DNA from: Enterobacter sp. ENT03
GTDB lineage: Bacteria > Pseudomonadota > Gammaproteobacteria > Enterobacterales > Enterobacteriaceae
Direction: 5' to 3'
Length of the DNA: 64,000 nt
NCBI RefSeq assembly: GCF_019218745.1
Contig: NZ_JAHUXA010000007.1
Location: 1 to 64,000, forward strand
The position numbers were made by a program, and so were the translations under genes. The notes below the pieces were generated by a model. That model was not told the DNA's origin. It saw only the letters and a list, made by a program, of their open reading frames with translations, and did not search any database. Shown here piece by piece: positions 17,591-25,655 of this stretch (position 1 is its first letter; each line of letters starts with the position of its first letter).

Positions 17591-18067
17591 TTATGACTGC
17601 TTCTCAGCAATAATTGTCAATTTTTCATCAGTCGCTTTTTCTTCTTCCAGCGTTTCACCCAGTAAACGGGCCGCCTCTTTATAACCCAGTTTTACTGCCA
17701 GCGCACGAAGCGTGCCGTATGTTGCAATCTCATAGTGCTCTACCTTCTGCGCAGCGCCAATCAAACCGGCGTCACGTACCGGGCCTGCTTCTACTGAGTC
17801 GATAATTTCCTGCGCCTCTTCTACCAGACCTTCTAACGCGTGGCATTTCATTCGCTTAATGCGTACGCCCTCTGTGGCTTCCACCAGCTGATCCAGACGC
17901 TCAATCTGACCGTGCGTCTCTTCAAGATGCTGTTTAAACGCAGCGACCAATTTCTCGTCGGTTGCCGCGCGGGCCATTTTCGGCAGGGCACGCGTAATTT
18001 GCTTCTCAGCGCTGTAAACGTCTGATAAATCGTGAATGAATAAATCTTCTAAAGTCTTAATGGTCAT
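17591..18067 (-). CDS. YciF-like ferritin-fold protein (DUF892)
   Basis: The 158-residue four-helix protein aligns end to end with E. coli YciF: TIKTLEDLFIHDLSDVYSAEKQ, then HLEETHGQIERLDQ, EGLVEEAQEIID, and AAQKVEHYEIA. The carboxylate and histidine positions (E of YSAEKQ, E-x-x-H of LEETHG, E-x-x-x-x-x of EGLVEEA, E-H of KVEHYE) are those of a di-iron ferritin-like centre. YciF is stress- and sigma-S-linked, but its reaction is not established. In E. coli yciF travels with yciE and yciG; here it stands alone. Confidence 0.87.
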   Translation of the reverse strand: MTIKTLEDLFIHDLSDVYSAEKQITRALPKMARAATDEKLVAAFKQHLEETHGQIERLDQLVEATEGVRIKRMKCHALEGLVEEAQEIIDSVEAGPVRDAGLIGAAQKVEHYEIATYGTLRALAVKLGYKEAARLLGETLEEEKATDEKLTIIAEKQS

Positions 18068-18392
18068 TTTGTATTCCTTAAATAATCATTGGAGAAACAA
18101 TCCGCAAATTATGCGGGATTACGCGATGGTGAGATTTCAGTTTAGTCGATCTTCAAATTTTGCCATGAAAATAAAAAATGTAATTATGAGATGATTCCTG
18201 GGGAAAATCAGTCAGGGTAAATTAGCACGGCTGATAAAAGCATTAACATCTAATACTTATTAATTAATAAGAGCGAAAGAAATTATTTCCCTGACTATTT
18301 CAAGGGTATTGCACCTCAGATTTTTCCTTTAATTACGCGAGGAAAAAGATACACTGCGACATACGTTGTAATGAAGTCGTTGAGGAAAAACG
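18068..18392. other. Divergent AT-rich intergenic region
   Basis: This 325-base stretch lies between the leftward yciF-like gene and the rightward azlC gene and must hold both promoters. It is AT-rich with no convincing coding frame or strong palindrome. Confidence 0.6.
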
Positions 18393-19127
18393 ATGTTTTC
18401 GAACACCAACACGGTGTCCAGCCACCCATCGCTGTTGCGGGCTGGTGCAAAGGCCTGTTTCGCCACGCTGCCCGGCTACTGGAGTATTGGCATCGCAGCT
18501 GGCGCCATAGGCACGTTATCCGGGTTTTCTGTACTGCACATCACCCTGCTGGCCAGCTGCCTCTACGCCGGTTCTGCACATTTTCTGTTTTACTCCCTGT
18601 GGGCCGCCGGGGCGGAAACCGCCTCCATCGTGCTGAGTGTGCTGCTGGTCAACCTGCGTTATTTGCTGATGAGTTCGTCCATCAGCCTCTTTTTCCAGCA
18701 CAGCACAACGTACCAGAAGATTGTCACCGGTTTGCTGCTAACCGACGAAACCTTTGGCGTTGCGGTGCAGCATGGCAGCCAGTCCGGCGAGATCCCTTTC
18801 AAATGGATGCTCGGGCTGAATCTTACGGCCTGGATAAACTGGATCATTTCCTGCGTACTGGGGGCGTGGCTGGCTTCGTCACTGCCTGCCGCACTGATGG
18901 AAGGCCTGAGTTTTAGTCTGGTGTCGATGTTTATTGGCCTGATCCTGATGACCTGGTTTGCCAGTAAGCGACAACGCCTCGAAACCCTGACTATTGTGAC
19001 GGCAATGGCGATAACCCTGTTATTTCACTCATGGTCTAATACCAGTCTGGTGGTTATCTTTGCGGCCTCGGTTGCGGCGACCCTTGCGACTATTGTGCTG
19101 ATCCGCATGGAAAAAAAAGGAAAATAA
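18393..19127 (+). CDS. AzlC-family branched-chain amino-acid exporter, large subunit
   Basis: The 244-residue protein has about seven or eight hydrophobic segments and the AzlC signatures: LPGYWSIGIAAGAIGTLSG near the start, LLASCLYAGSAHFLFYSLW, and VNLRYLLMSSS. AzlC/YgaZ proteins form a two-subunit inner-membrane exporter with AzlD/YgaH for valine, leucine or related compounds. GAGGA precedes the ATG. azlD starts two bases after its stop, so the pair is translated together. It is unlike E. coli YgaZ in detail. Confidence 0.88.
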   Translation: MFSNTNTVSSHPSLLRAGAKACFATLPGYWSIGIAAGAIGTLSGFSVLHITLLASCLYAGSAHFLFYSLWAAGAETASIVLSVLLVNLRYLLMSSSISLFFQHSTTYQKIVTGLLLTDETFGVAVQHGSQSGEIPFKWMLGLNLTAWINWIISCVLGAWLASSLPAALMEGLSFSLVSMFIGLILMTWFASKRQRLETLTIVTAMAITLLFHSWSNTSLVVIFAASVAATLATIVLIRMEKKGK

Positions 19128-19128
19128 T

Positions 19129-19452
19129 ATGGACAGAAATATTATTCTGGCAATTGCGCTGGTGTCACTGGTAAGCGCGGCTATGCGCGTTTTGCCGTTA
19201 TTGTTATTATCCCGTATGCGATTATCGTTCACGCTGCAACAATGGCTGGCATTTATTCCTTCCGGTATTATGACGGCGATTGTGGTTGCAGAGGTGCTGC
19301 ATAAACCTGCTATGACACCATCAGGTCTGAGCGTCTACCTGCTGGCGGCGATCATCGCCGCCGTGGTGGGCGCGCTAACCCGCAGCCTGTTTGCCACTGT
19401 TATTAGCGGTATGGTCGCGTTTTCTGTGCTGCAATTATTGAGCGGCCTGTAA
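19129..19452 (+). CDS. AzlD-family branched-chain amino-acid exporter, small subunit
   Basis: This 107-residue protein has three or four membrane spans and the AzlD pattern, with AMRVLPLLLLSRMRLSFTLQQW followed by LAFIPSGIMTAIVVAEV. It is the obligate small partner of the AzlC protein encoded immediately upstream. AAAGGAAAA near the end of azlC serves as ribosome site. Confidence 0.87.
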   Translation: MDRNIILAIALVSLVSAAMRVLPLLLLSRMRLSFTLQQWLAFIPSGIMTAIVVAEVLHKPAMTPSGLSVYLLAAIIAAVVGALTRSLFATVISGMVAFSVLQLLSGL

Positions 19453-19793
19453 TTCAAAATTAGTTACTGTTAGTCACTGGTTTACTGGCACCGGGCGTTC
19501 TCTCATCTGTGCCAGATTTCCGGCCTGATAGCTGCATAATAAATGAAATTTGCGCTAAGAGCTTTTTGTAATGAAAAAGGCACAGTAATTAAAAGTGAAT
19601 AACGCTATTTGACCATTTTAATTTCGATGATATAAACACTCCGAGCATGTCACATCCCTAATTCAGGTAGTGCGAATTTGCCTAAATGAGATAACTACGC
19701 ATCCGCCAGCACAAAAAAATGAAATATGCTTAACCCCTGTTGGTTTCTGGATGTAATAGAAACAATTATCTACGAGCAATTCGCGAGGCCTGA
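19453..19793. other. Intergenic region upstream of the c-di-GMP genes
   Basis: About 340 bases between azlD and the upstream frame of the diguanylate cyclase. It is AT-rich and presumably contains the cyclase promoter. No clear terminator hairpin for azlCD and no recognisable operator were seen. Confidence 0.55.
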
Positions 19794-19886
19794 ATGATTA
19801 TTTTCATTACCCTCAGTCAGAGGCTGTGCCTGTGTAAAAGAACGCTGTTCGCTTTCGGGAGCAACGCCAGTAAAAATGATGACTGA
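19794..19886 (+). CDS. Possible 30-codon leader peptide overlapping the cyclase start
   Basis: ATG 19794 has a good ribosome site (GAGG five bases upstream) and encodes 30 residues (MIIFITLSQRLCLCKRTLFA...KNDD). The frame ends in TGA at 19884-19886, eleven bases inside the diguanylate cyclase gene. The cyclase ATG has only GGGAG 14 bases upstream, a poor distance, so its translation may depend on ribosomes finishing this frame. The peptide has no known relatives that I recall. Confidence 0.4.
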   Translation: MIIFITLSQRLCLCKRTLFAFGSNASKNDD

Positions 19887-21198
19887 TGATAAAAAACCGT
19901 TTAATCCCAGGGATGTAGACCTGCACCATCTTAATGATCTGCTTAATAATAATTCCGACTGGATTTGGGAAGTCGATGCGCAGGGGCGATATACCTGGTC
20001 ATCGGACGTGGTCACCAGCCTGCTGGGATTCACCCCGGATGAAGTGATTGGCTGCACGCCCTTTGATTTTATGCCGCCGGGTGAAGCGGAGCGGGTAGCC
20101 GGGGCATTTCTGGCTATCGTGCAACAGCAGATCCCTTTTTCCGGGCTGGTTAACCGCAATCAGCGGGCCGACGGGCAAGTGATCGTGCTGGAAACCAGCG
20201 GCATTCCCCTGTTTGACGAGAACGGCGAGCTGCGGGGCTACCGTGGCGTGGATCGTAATATCTCCACGCTGGGCGAACGTGTGCTGCAACTGGAAACGAT
20301 TTATGACGCGACGCCGGTGGCGCTGTGCATGATTGACCGCCACGGTCAGATGGTGATGTCTAACAAAGCCATGGCGAAGGCGTTAAGCCGTACCAGTGAG
20401 GAGATCAACGGGAAACCGGTCGCGGAACTGATGCCTGCCTGCTGGCAACACTTTGAGCGCGACTTCGAACTTGCCGACAGTGGCGTGGAGATCCCGACAC
20501 GCGAAACCCGCTGGCAGGATCAAATTTTTTCGTTACACCCCGTCGCGGTACACGATGCCACAGGCAACGTCGTGGGGCTGTCCTTAACGTGGGTGGATGT
20601 GACCGAGCGCCATCAGGCGGAGCAAAAACTGGCGGATGCCAATCAGGTATTACAGCAGCACGCCCAGCATGACTATCTGACCGGACTGTTTAACCGCCGC
20701 TTTATGGACGAGTGCCTCAATCGCGAAATCATCCGCGCCTGTGAGAAAAGCTACTCACTGTCAGTCTGTCTGGCCGATATTGATTATTTCAAACGTTTTA
20801 ATGACAGCCAGGGCCATCAGGCGGGGGATGCTTGCCTGCGGGATGTGGCAAACGCATTGACTGCTGTGCGTCATCGGCCTGATGACAATGTCAGCCGCTA
20901 CGGCGGCGAAGAGTTCCTGGTGATTTTACCTTGTACCGATGGCGAGGAGGCGCAGGTCATTGCCGAGGGGCTGCGTGAAAGTATTGAAGCGCTGCGCATT
21001 CCCAATGCCGCCAGTCCAACGGGCTTTTTGACGATCAGTATCGGCGTCGCCACGCTGGATGGCAGCAAAACGCTGCCACAGGACAAACCGCTGCATATTA
21101 TTGCCAGCGGCTTAATACGCCGCGCGGATAACGCGCTGTACGCCGCGAAAAACCAGGGACGAAACCGGGTGGTTGCCTCCTCGGCACCGGAAAGTTAA
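19876..21198 (+). CDS. PAS-PAS-GGDEF diguanylate cyclase
   Basis: The 440-residue protein has no membrane span and is predicted to be cytoplasmic. PAS domain 1 covers ~20-130 (NNNSDWIWEVDAQGRYTW, VIGCTPFDFM) with a PAC-like end, PAS 2 covers ~140-250 (TIYDATPVALCMIDRHGQ). The GGDEF domain (~265-435) contains the active-site GGEEF at 343-347 and an inhibitory-site RPDD at 334-337, five residues upstream. It should therefore make c-di-GMP from two GTP and be product-inhibited. The PAS ligands are unknown. The BLUF-EAL gene starts 52 bases after its stop. Confidence 0.93.
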   Translation: MMTDDKKPFNPRDVDLHHLNDLLNNNSDWIWEVDAQGRYTWSSDVVTSLLGFTPDEVIGCTPFDFMPPGEAERVAGAFLAIVQQQIPFSGLVNRNQRADGQVIVLETSGIPLFDENGELRGYRGVDRNISTLGERVLQLETIYDATPVALCMIDRHGQMVMSNKAMAKALSRTSEEINGKPVAELMPACWQHFERDFELADSGVEIPTRETRWQDQIFSLHPVAVHDATGNVVGLSLTWVDVTERHQAEQKLADANQVLQQHAQHDYLTGLFNRRFMDECLNREIIRACEKSYSLSVCLADIDYFKRFNDSQGHQAGDACLRDVANALTAVRHRPDDNVSRYGGEEFLVILPCTDGEEAQVIAEGLRESIEALRIPNAASPTGFLTISIGVATLDGSKTLPQDKPLHIIASGLIRRADNALYAAKNQGRNRVVASSAPES

Positions 21199-21250
21199 TT
21201 CGCCCCACACGTTATACTGATAACGATAACTGTTGCTTAGGATCTGGAGC

Positions 21251-22468
21251 ATGATTTCAACCCTGATTTACCGGAGTCGCCTGACAAGCAGCTTTGATCC
21301 CTCAAAGCTGAGCGAACTGGTATGCGTCTCTCAGACCCGCAACAGCGCGCTGGGCATCTCTGGCATCCTGCTGTTTGATGGCAGTCACTTTTTGCAGGTC
21401 CTGGAAGGACCGCTGGACAACGTTAATCAGCTGTATGAGAAGATTAATAACGATCCGCGCCACGATTCGGTGGTCGAACTGATGCGTGATTACGCGCCAA
21501 AACGCCATTTCCAGACCCACGGCATGTCGCTGTTTGACTTACGCACTGGCAATCCACGTACCATCCTGCGTTCAGTGATCACCGCCGGGGCGCTGAATTT
21601 CCGGCTCGCCAGCGATGCGCGGGTCTACAAATTCATTAAGTCTTTTATGCGTGGGCGCTGGCGCGATGTGAACCCACGACAATCAGAGCCTGCCAGTTGG
21701 GAGTTTGTGACCGATAATCTGACCTTTGCGCAGCCGCAGCCGATGATGTTTGCCGACCAGCCCTGCCAGTTTGCCATCCAGCCGATTGTCGAACCCCTGC
21801 GTGGACAGATCAGTTCGTTTGAGGCGCTGATCCGCAGTCCTACCGGCGGCTCGCCCCATGAATACTTTGCTTCTATACCGGCGGGAAAGATTCACGAGGC
21901 CGATCTGCTGTCTAAGGAGTATGCTTTTGCGCTGGCAAAAAAGGTCGGTATTGGCAGCAATAAGCTCTCCATTAACCTGTTGCCGATGTCGCTGGTGAAA
22001 ATTCCTGATGCGGTGAATATCCTGCTCGATCAAATCACGCGGAATGGTCTGGTGCCGGAGCAGGTTATCGTCGAGGTAACGGAAGATGAAGTGATCTCCG
22101 GCTATGACGCCTTTGCCTTTGCCATTATGCAATTGCGCTCGGCCGGGATCGGTCTGGCAATCGATGATTTCGGCGCGGGTTTTGCCGGTCTGTCGTTGCT
22201 CACCAAATTCCAGCCCGGCGAGCTGAAAATCGACCGCAGCATCATCACCGATATTCATCTGCACGGCCCGCAGCAGGCGATCCTCAATGCCATCATTAAA
22301 TGCTGTACGGAGCTGGAGATCGACGTGGTGGCAGAGGGCGTTGAAAAGGCCGAAGAGTGGTGCTGGCTGGAGGCGGCTGGCATTAAGCACTTCCAGGGGT
22401 ATTTATTCGCGCGTCCAGGCCTGAACCGCATCCCGCCCATCCGTTGGCCGGTTAAAATCAAAAACTAG
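21251..22468 (+). CDS. BLUF-EAL blue-light-regulated c-di-GMP phosphodiesterase
   Basis: The 405-residue protein matches the Klebsiella BlrP1 architecture. The BLUF flavin domain (1-~95) has Tyr7 (TLIYRS), Asn31 and Gln49 (HFLQVLEG), the residues that couple FAD excitation to signalling. The EAL domain (~170-400) keeps EAL at 191-193, SINLLP, VEVTE, IDDFGAG, LKID and FQGYLF. Unlike E. coli BluF (YcgF), whose EAL motif is degenerate, the metal-binding residues look intact, so hydrolysis of c-di-GMP to pGpG is expected. AGGA lies eight bases before ATG 21251. It directly follows a diguanylate cyclase gene, giving an opposed pair. Confidence 0.93.
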   Translation: MISTLIYRSRLTSSFDPSKLSELVCVSQTRNSALGISGILLFDGSHFLQVLEGPLDNVNQLYEKINNDPRHDSVVELMRDYAPKRHFQTHGMSLFDLRTGNPRTILRSVITAGALNFRLASDARVYKFIKSFMRGRWRDVNPRQSEPASWEFVTDNLTFAQPQPMMFADQPCQFAIQPIVEPLRGQISSFEALIRSPTGGSPHEYFASIPAGKIHEADLLSKEYAFALAKKVGIGSNKLSINLLPMSLVKIPDAVNILLDQITRNGLVPEQVIVEVTEDEVISGYDAFAFAIMQLRSAGIGLAIDDFGAGFAGLSLLTKFQPGELKIDRSIITDIHLHGPQQAILNAIIKCCTELEIDVVAEGVEKAEEWCWLEAAGIKHFQGYLFARPGLNRIPPIRWPVKIKN

Positions 22469-22579
22469 CCCTTTCTTTTTTATCTCTTTGATTTATCTGT
22501 TCCTTAGCGCTAAAGATCCGTCCAGAAATGCCGTTATATTTTGCAGGGTTATATTAATTTTCTGGCAAGGAACCGCGTT

Positions 22580-23476
22580 ATGGAAAAGAAACATCAACTG
22601 CTGGCGACGCGTCTCGGTGAAATTCTCGGGCGCTTTAATAATGGTGAAACGCTGTATGTGAAGCAGCTGGCGGAAGAATATGGCGTTCATCCGCGAACCA
22701 TTAAGCGCGATATTGTCGAGCGCCTGAGCTTTCTGGATGCCGAACCAGGGGAGCGAGGGGGCTACCGGATTTCGCCGGGCCTGCTGGGGCGTTTTAGCGC
22801 TGACAGCATCGAGCTCTTTGCGCGACTGGCTGGCGTCAGCGAGCTGTTCCCGGGCTTCAATAAGCGCATGCTGTCATCCCTGCATTCCACCGCGGCCAGC
22901 CAGAGCATCGTGGTGCAGGGGCATCGTTATATTTCCAGTGAATTACAGGCTGACTATTTTGCCCGCTTACAGCGCGCCATTGACGAACACTGCTGCGTAA
23001 ATTTCCGCTACCTGCGTCGTAATGAAGAGCGGCATTATGCCGTGGAGCCGTATCAGCTCGCTAACCTGAACGGCGTCTGGTATCTGGCCGCTCGTCATGA
23101 TAATCGCCTGAAAAACTTCACCTTAACCAAAATCACTGCCCTGAACTGTACGTTTGAAACCTTTGAACCGGATGCAGAGTTGCTGACAAAAATGCGTCAG
23201 GAGCCGCGTGTGTGGGGCGTAGAGGATAAGTTCAGCGTGCGGCTCAGTGTGGCACCGGAAGTGGCCGAGTATTTCCAGCGCCGGGATCTGCTCAACGATC
23301 AGGTAATCGAACAGCAGACCGCCGATGGCGGCCTGATTGTCACCACGCAGGTGGCACATAAAAAAGAGATCCTGCCGGTGGTGCAGTACTGGATCCCGCA
23401 CCTGAAGATCCTCGCGCCAACGTCGCTACAACGCGAGCTGGAAGCGGAGATTAAAAGCTGGCTGACGGTGGTGTAG
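22580..23476 (+). CDS. WYL-domain transcription regulator
   Basis: The 298-residue product has an N-terminal HTH (residues ~20-50: NGETLYVKQLAEEYGVHPRTIKRDI) and a WYL domain (~130-205) with NFRYLRRNEERHYAVEPYQL and GVWYLAARHD. A C-terminal WCX-like region ends the protein. WYL domains sense nucleotides or DNA/RNA ends and occur in regulators of defence and stress genes. AAGGAA lies eight bases before ATG 22580; upstream in-frame codons were left out. It converges with the eutC gene eight bases away and may not be functionally linked to either neighbour. Confidence 0.85.
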   Translation: MEKKHQLLATRLGEILGRFNNGETLYVKQLAEEYGVHPRTIKRDIVERLSFLDAEPGERGGYRISPGLLGRFSADSIELFARLAGVSELFPGFNKRMLSSLHSTAASQSIVVQGHRYISSELQADYFARLQRAIDEHCCVNFRYLRRNEERHYAVEPYQLANLNGVWYLAARHDNRLKNFTLTKITALNCTFETFEPDAELLTKMRQEPRVWGVEDKFSVRLSVAPEVAEYFQRRDLLNDQVIEQQTADGGLIVTTQVAHKKEILPVVQYWIPHLKILAPTSLQRELEAEIKSWLTVV

Positions 23477-23484
23477 GGCACCCG

Positions 23485-24261
23485 TCAGGACAGCGCCACC
23501 CGCGGCTTTACCTGGCCGTGCAGCGCCGGGTTATCGCTTTCATCTTTGAGGTTTACGCCGGTCAGACGGCGTAAAAATGCGTGTTCCAGCAGCCAGGCGA
23601 GTTTAAAGGCCGCCGCCTCATGGCGCAGACCTTCGGGGCGGATGTTGGAAATGCAGTTACGTTCAGATTCCAGCCGCGCACGGGCTGGTTTCCACGTCAA
23701 ATAGACGCCGAGGCTGTCCGGCGACGACAGGCCGGGCCGCTCGCCAATCAAGATCGCCACCGCCTTACTGTTCAGCGTTTCCCCGATGTCATCCCCCAGC
23801 GCCACCCGCGACTGATGCGCCAGCACTACTGGCGCCAGGGATAATCCCAGCGTGCGAAGATACGGCAGCAGGGCGGCGATCAGCGGCACCGCCTGGCGAT
23901 GTACCGCATGAGAAGAGAGCCCGTCGCCAATTACCAGCAGCAGCTCGTGCGCGGCCACGCGCTGATGACGCAGCGTTTCACGACTCTCCTCACTGAGTTT
24001 TCGGCCCAAATCCGGACGATTTAAGTAAATATGCCGATCCGCCGCCGCGCTGTGGACGGTCAGGGTTTGCAGCCCAAGCGCCGCTAATTCGTCTGCCAGC
24101 GAGGTGCTGTCAAACGGCTGGTGGATGGCATCGCGCGCTTGCGCATGGGCAAGACCAAAGTTCAGCACCTCGCGTGTCGGCAGGCTGGCTCCACTGCGGC
24201 CGAGAGCGATGCGCGCATCGGTAAATTCACGCAACAGTGACCAGGCATCTGGATTTTTCAT
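23485..24261 (-). CDS. eutC: Ethanolamine ammonia-lyase, small subunit
   Basis: The 258-residue small (light) subunit binds adenosylcobalamin together with EutB and splits ethanolamine into acetaldehyde and ammonia. Characteristic segments are FTDARIALGRSGASLPTREVL, then HELLLVIGDGLSS, and ILIGERPGLSSPDSLGVYLT with SERNCISNIRPEGL. It is shorter than the ~295-residue E. coli EutC and resembles the forms found in eat-eutBC operons of Pseudomonas and Acinetobacter. Its start overlaps the eutB stop by four bases, so the pair is translationally coupled. Confidence 0.94.
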   Translation of the reverse strand: MKNPDAWSLLREFTDARIALGRSGASLPTREVLNFGLAHAQARDAIHQPFDSTSLADELAALGLQTLTVHSAAADRHIYLNRPDLGRKLSEESRETLRHQRVAAHELLLVIGDGLSSHAVHRQAVPLIAALLPYLRTLGLSLAPVVLAHQSRVALGDDIGETLNSKAVAILIGERPGLSSPDSLGVYLTWKPARARLESERNCISNIRPEGLRHEAAAFKLAWLLEHAFLRRLTGVNLKDESDNPALHGQVKPRVALS

Positions 24262-25646
24262 ACCGGCGCTCCCTGCGGCAAAATGCTGAGCAACGGGTGG
24301 CTGGCACCGGTTAAGCGCAGCTGGCCGCTATTATCGATAATCTGCATACGGGTCAGCCATTCGCCGAACTCTGGCGCATGTTTCAGGCCGAGCAGGCGGC
24401 GGGCGTAGAGCGCATCATGAAACGACGTGCTCTGATAATTGAGCATGATGTCATCCGCGCCCGGCACGCCAATCAGGAACGTCAGCCCGGCGTTGCACAG
24501 CAGCGTCAGCAGGGTGTCCATGTCGTCCTGATCCGCCTCGGCGTGGTTGGTGTAGCAGACGTCGCAGCCAATCGGCAGGCCCATCAGCTTGCCGCAGAAG
24601 TGATCTTCCAGCCCGGCGCGGATGATCTGTTTGCCGTCATACAGATATTCCGGACCAATAAATCCGACTACGGTATTCACCAGCAGCGGATCAAAATGTC
24701 GCGCCACCGCATAAGCCCGCGCCTCGCAGGTTTGCTGATCGACGCCGTGATGCGCCCCCGCCGACAGGCAGCTGCCCTGGCCGGTTTCAAAATACATCAC
24801 GTTATGGCCGAGCGTACCGCGTCCGAGACTTAACGCTGCCTCCTGCGCCTCGCGCAGCAGCGCCAGAGTGATGCCAAAACCGCGGTTCGCAGCCTCAGAG
24901 CCCGCCACCGACTGAAACACCAGATCGACGGGCGCGCCGCGCTCGATCAGTTGCAACGTGTTGGTGACATGCGTCAGTACGCAGGACTGCGTAGGGATCG
25001 CAAAGCGGTCAATAATGTCCGCCATCATGTGATTCAGCCGCTCCAGCACCGGCAGGCTGTCGCTGGCCGGATTGATCCCCACAACCGCATCACCCGCGCC
25101 GTACAGCAGGCCGTCGAGCATACTGGCGGCAATGCCCCTGAGATCGTCGGTAGGATGATTCGGTTGCAGGCGGACGCTAAGGTGGCCCGGCAGGCCAATG
25201 GTGTTGCGAAAGCGCGTGATCACCCGGCATTTGTTGGCGGCAAGGATCAGATCCTGGTTACGCATGATCTTGCTGACGGCAGCGGCCATTTCCGGCGTAA
25301 TGCCGCGGGCGACGCGGCTTAGGGTCGGCGTGTCGGTGCTGTCATCCAGCAACCAGTCGCGAAAATCACCGACGGTAAGGTGGCTGATGTCAGTAAACGC
25401 TTGCGGGTCATGGGTATCAATAATCAACCGGGTGATCTCGTCCTGCTCGTAGGGGATCAGCGGGTTCGCAAGAATGTCACGCAGCGGTACGTCTGCCAGC
25501 GCCATTTTTGCGGCCATGCGTTCTTCGGCAGAATCGGCGCTGACGCCAGCCAGCACGTCCCCGGAGCGTGCCGGGGAGGCTTTCGCCAGCAGGTCTTTCA
25601 GGCTGGCGAAACGGTAAGTGCGGTGCGCCAGGGTCGTTTTATACAT
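24258..25646 (-). CDS. eutB: Ethanolamine ammonia-lyase, large subunit
   Basis: The 462-residue TIM-barrel large (heavy) subunit carries the active site. Typical segments include NKCRVITRFRNTIGLPGHLS, LQPNHPTDDLRG, GLLYGAGDAVVGINPASDS, LVFQSVAGSEAANRGFG, and GQGSCLSAGAHHGVDQQTCE. GAGGAG precedes the ATG by six bases. It lies nine bases downstream of the permease gene and overlaps eutC. No eutA reactivase, eutR, eutDE or shell-protein gene is present in the window, so acetaldehyde processing and enzyme reactivation must be provided from elsewhere. Confidence 0.96.
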   Translation of the reverse strand: MYKTTLAHRTYRFASLKDLLAKASPARSGDVLAGVSADSAEERMAAKMALADVPLRDILANPLIPYEQDEITRLIIDTHDPQAFTDISHLTVGDFRDWLLDDSTDTPTLSRVARGITPEMAAAVSKIMRNQDLILAANKCRVITRFRNTIGLPGHLSVRLQPNHPTDDLRGIAASMLDGLLYGAGDAVVGINPASDSLPVLERLNHMMADIIDRFAIPTQSCVLTHVTNTLQLIERGAPVDLVFQSVAGSEAANRGFGITLALLREAQEAALSLGRGTLGHNVMYFETGQGSCLSAGAHHGVDQQTCEARAYAVARHFDPLLVNTVVGFIGPEYLYDGKQIIRAGLEDHFCGKLMGLPIGCDVCYTNHAEADQDDMDTLLTLLCNAGLTFLIGVPGADDIMLNYQSTSFHDALYARRLLGLKHAPEFGEWLTRMQIIDNSGQLRLTGASHPLLSILPQGAPV

Positions 25647-25655
25647 GGTGTCTCC

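Noticed and set aside
22580..23476. WYL regulator as part of an anti-phage defence island
   Set aside because: Neighbours are c-di-GMP and ethanolamine genes; no nuclease, helicase or restriction gene lies close by.
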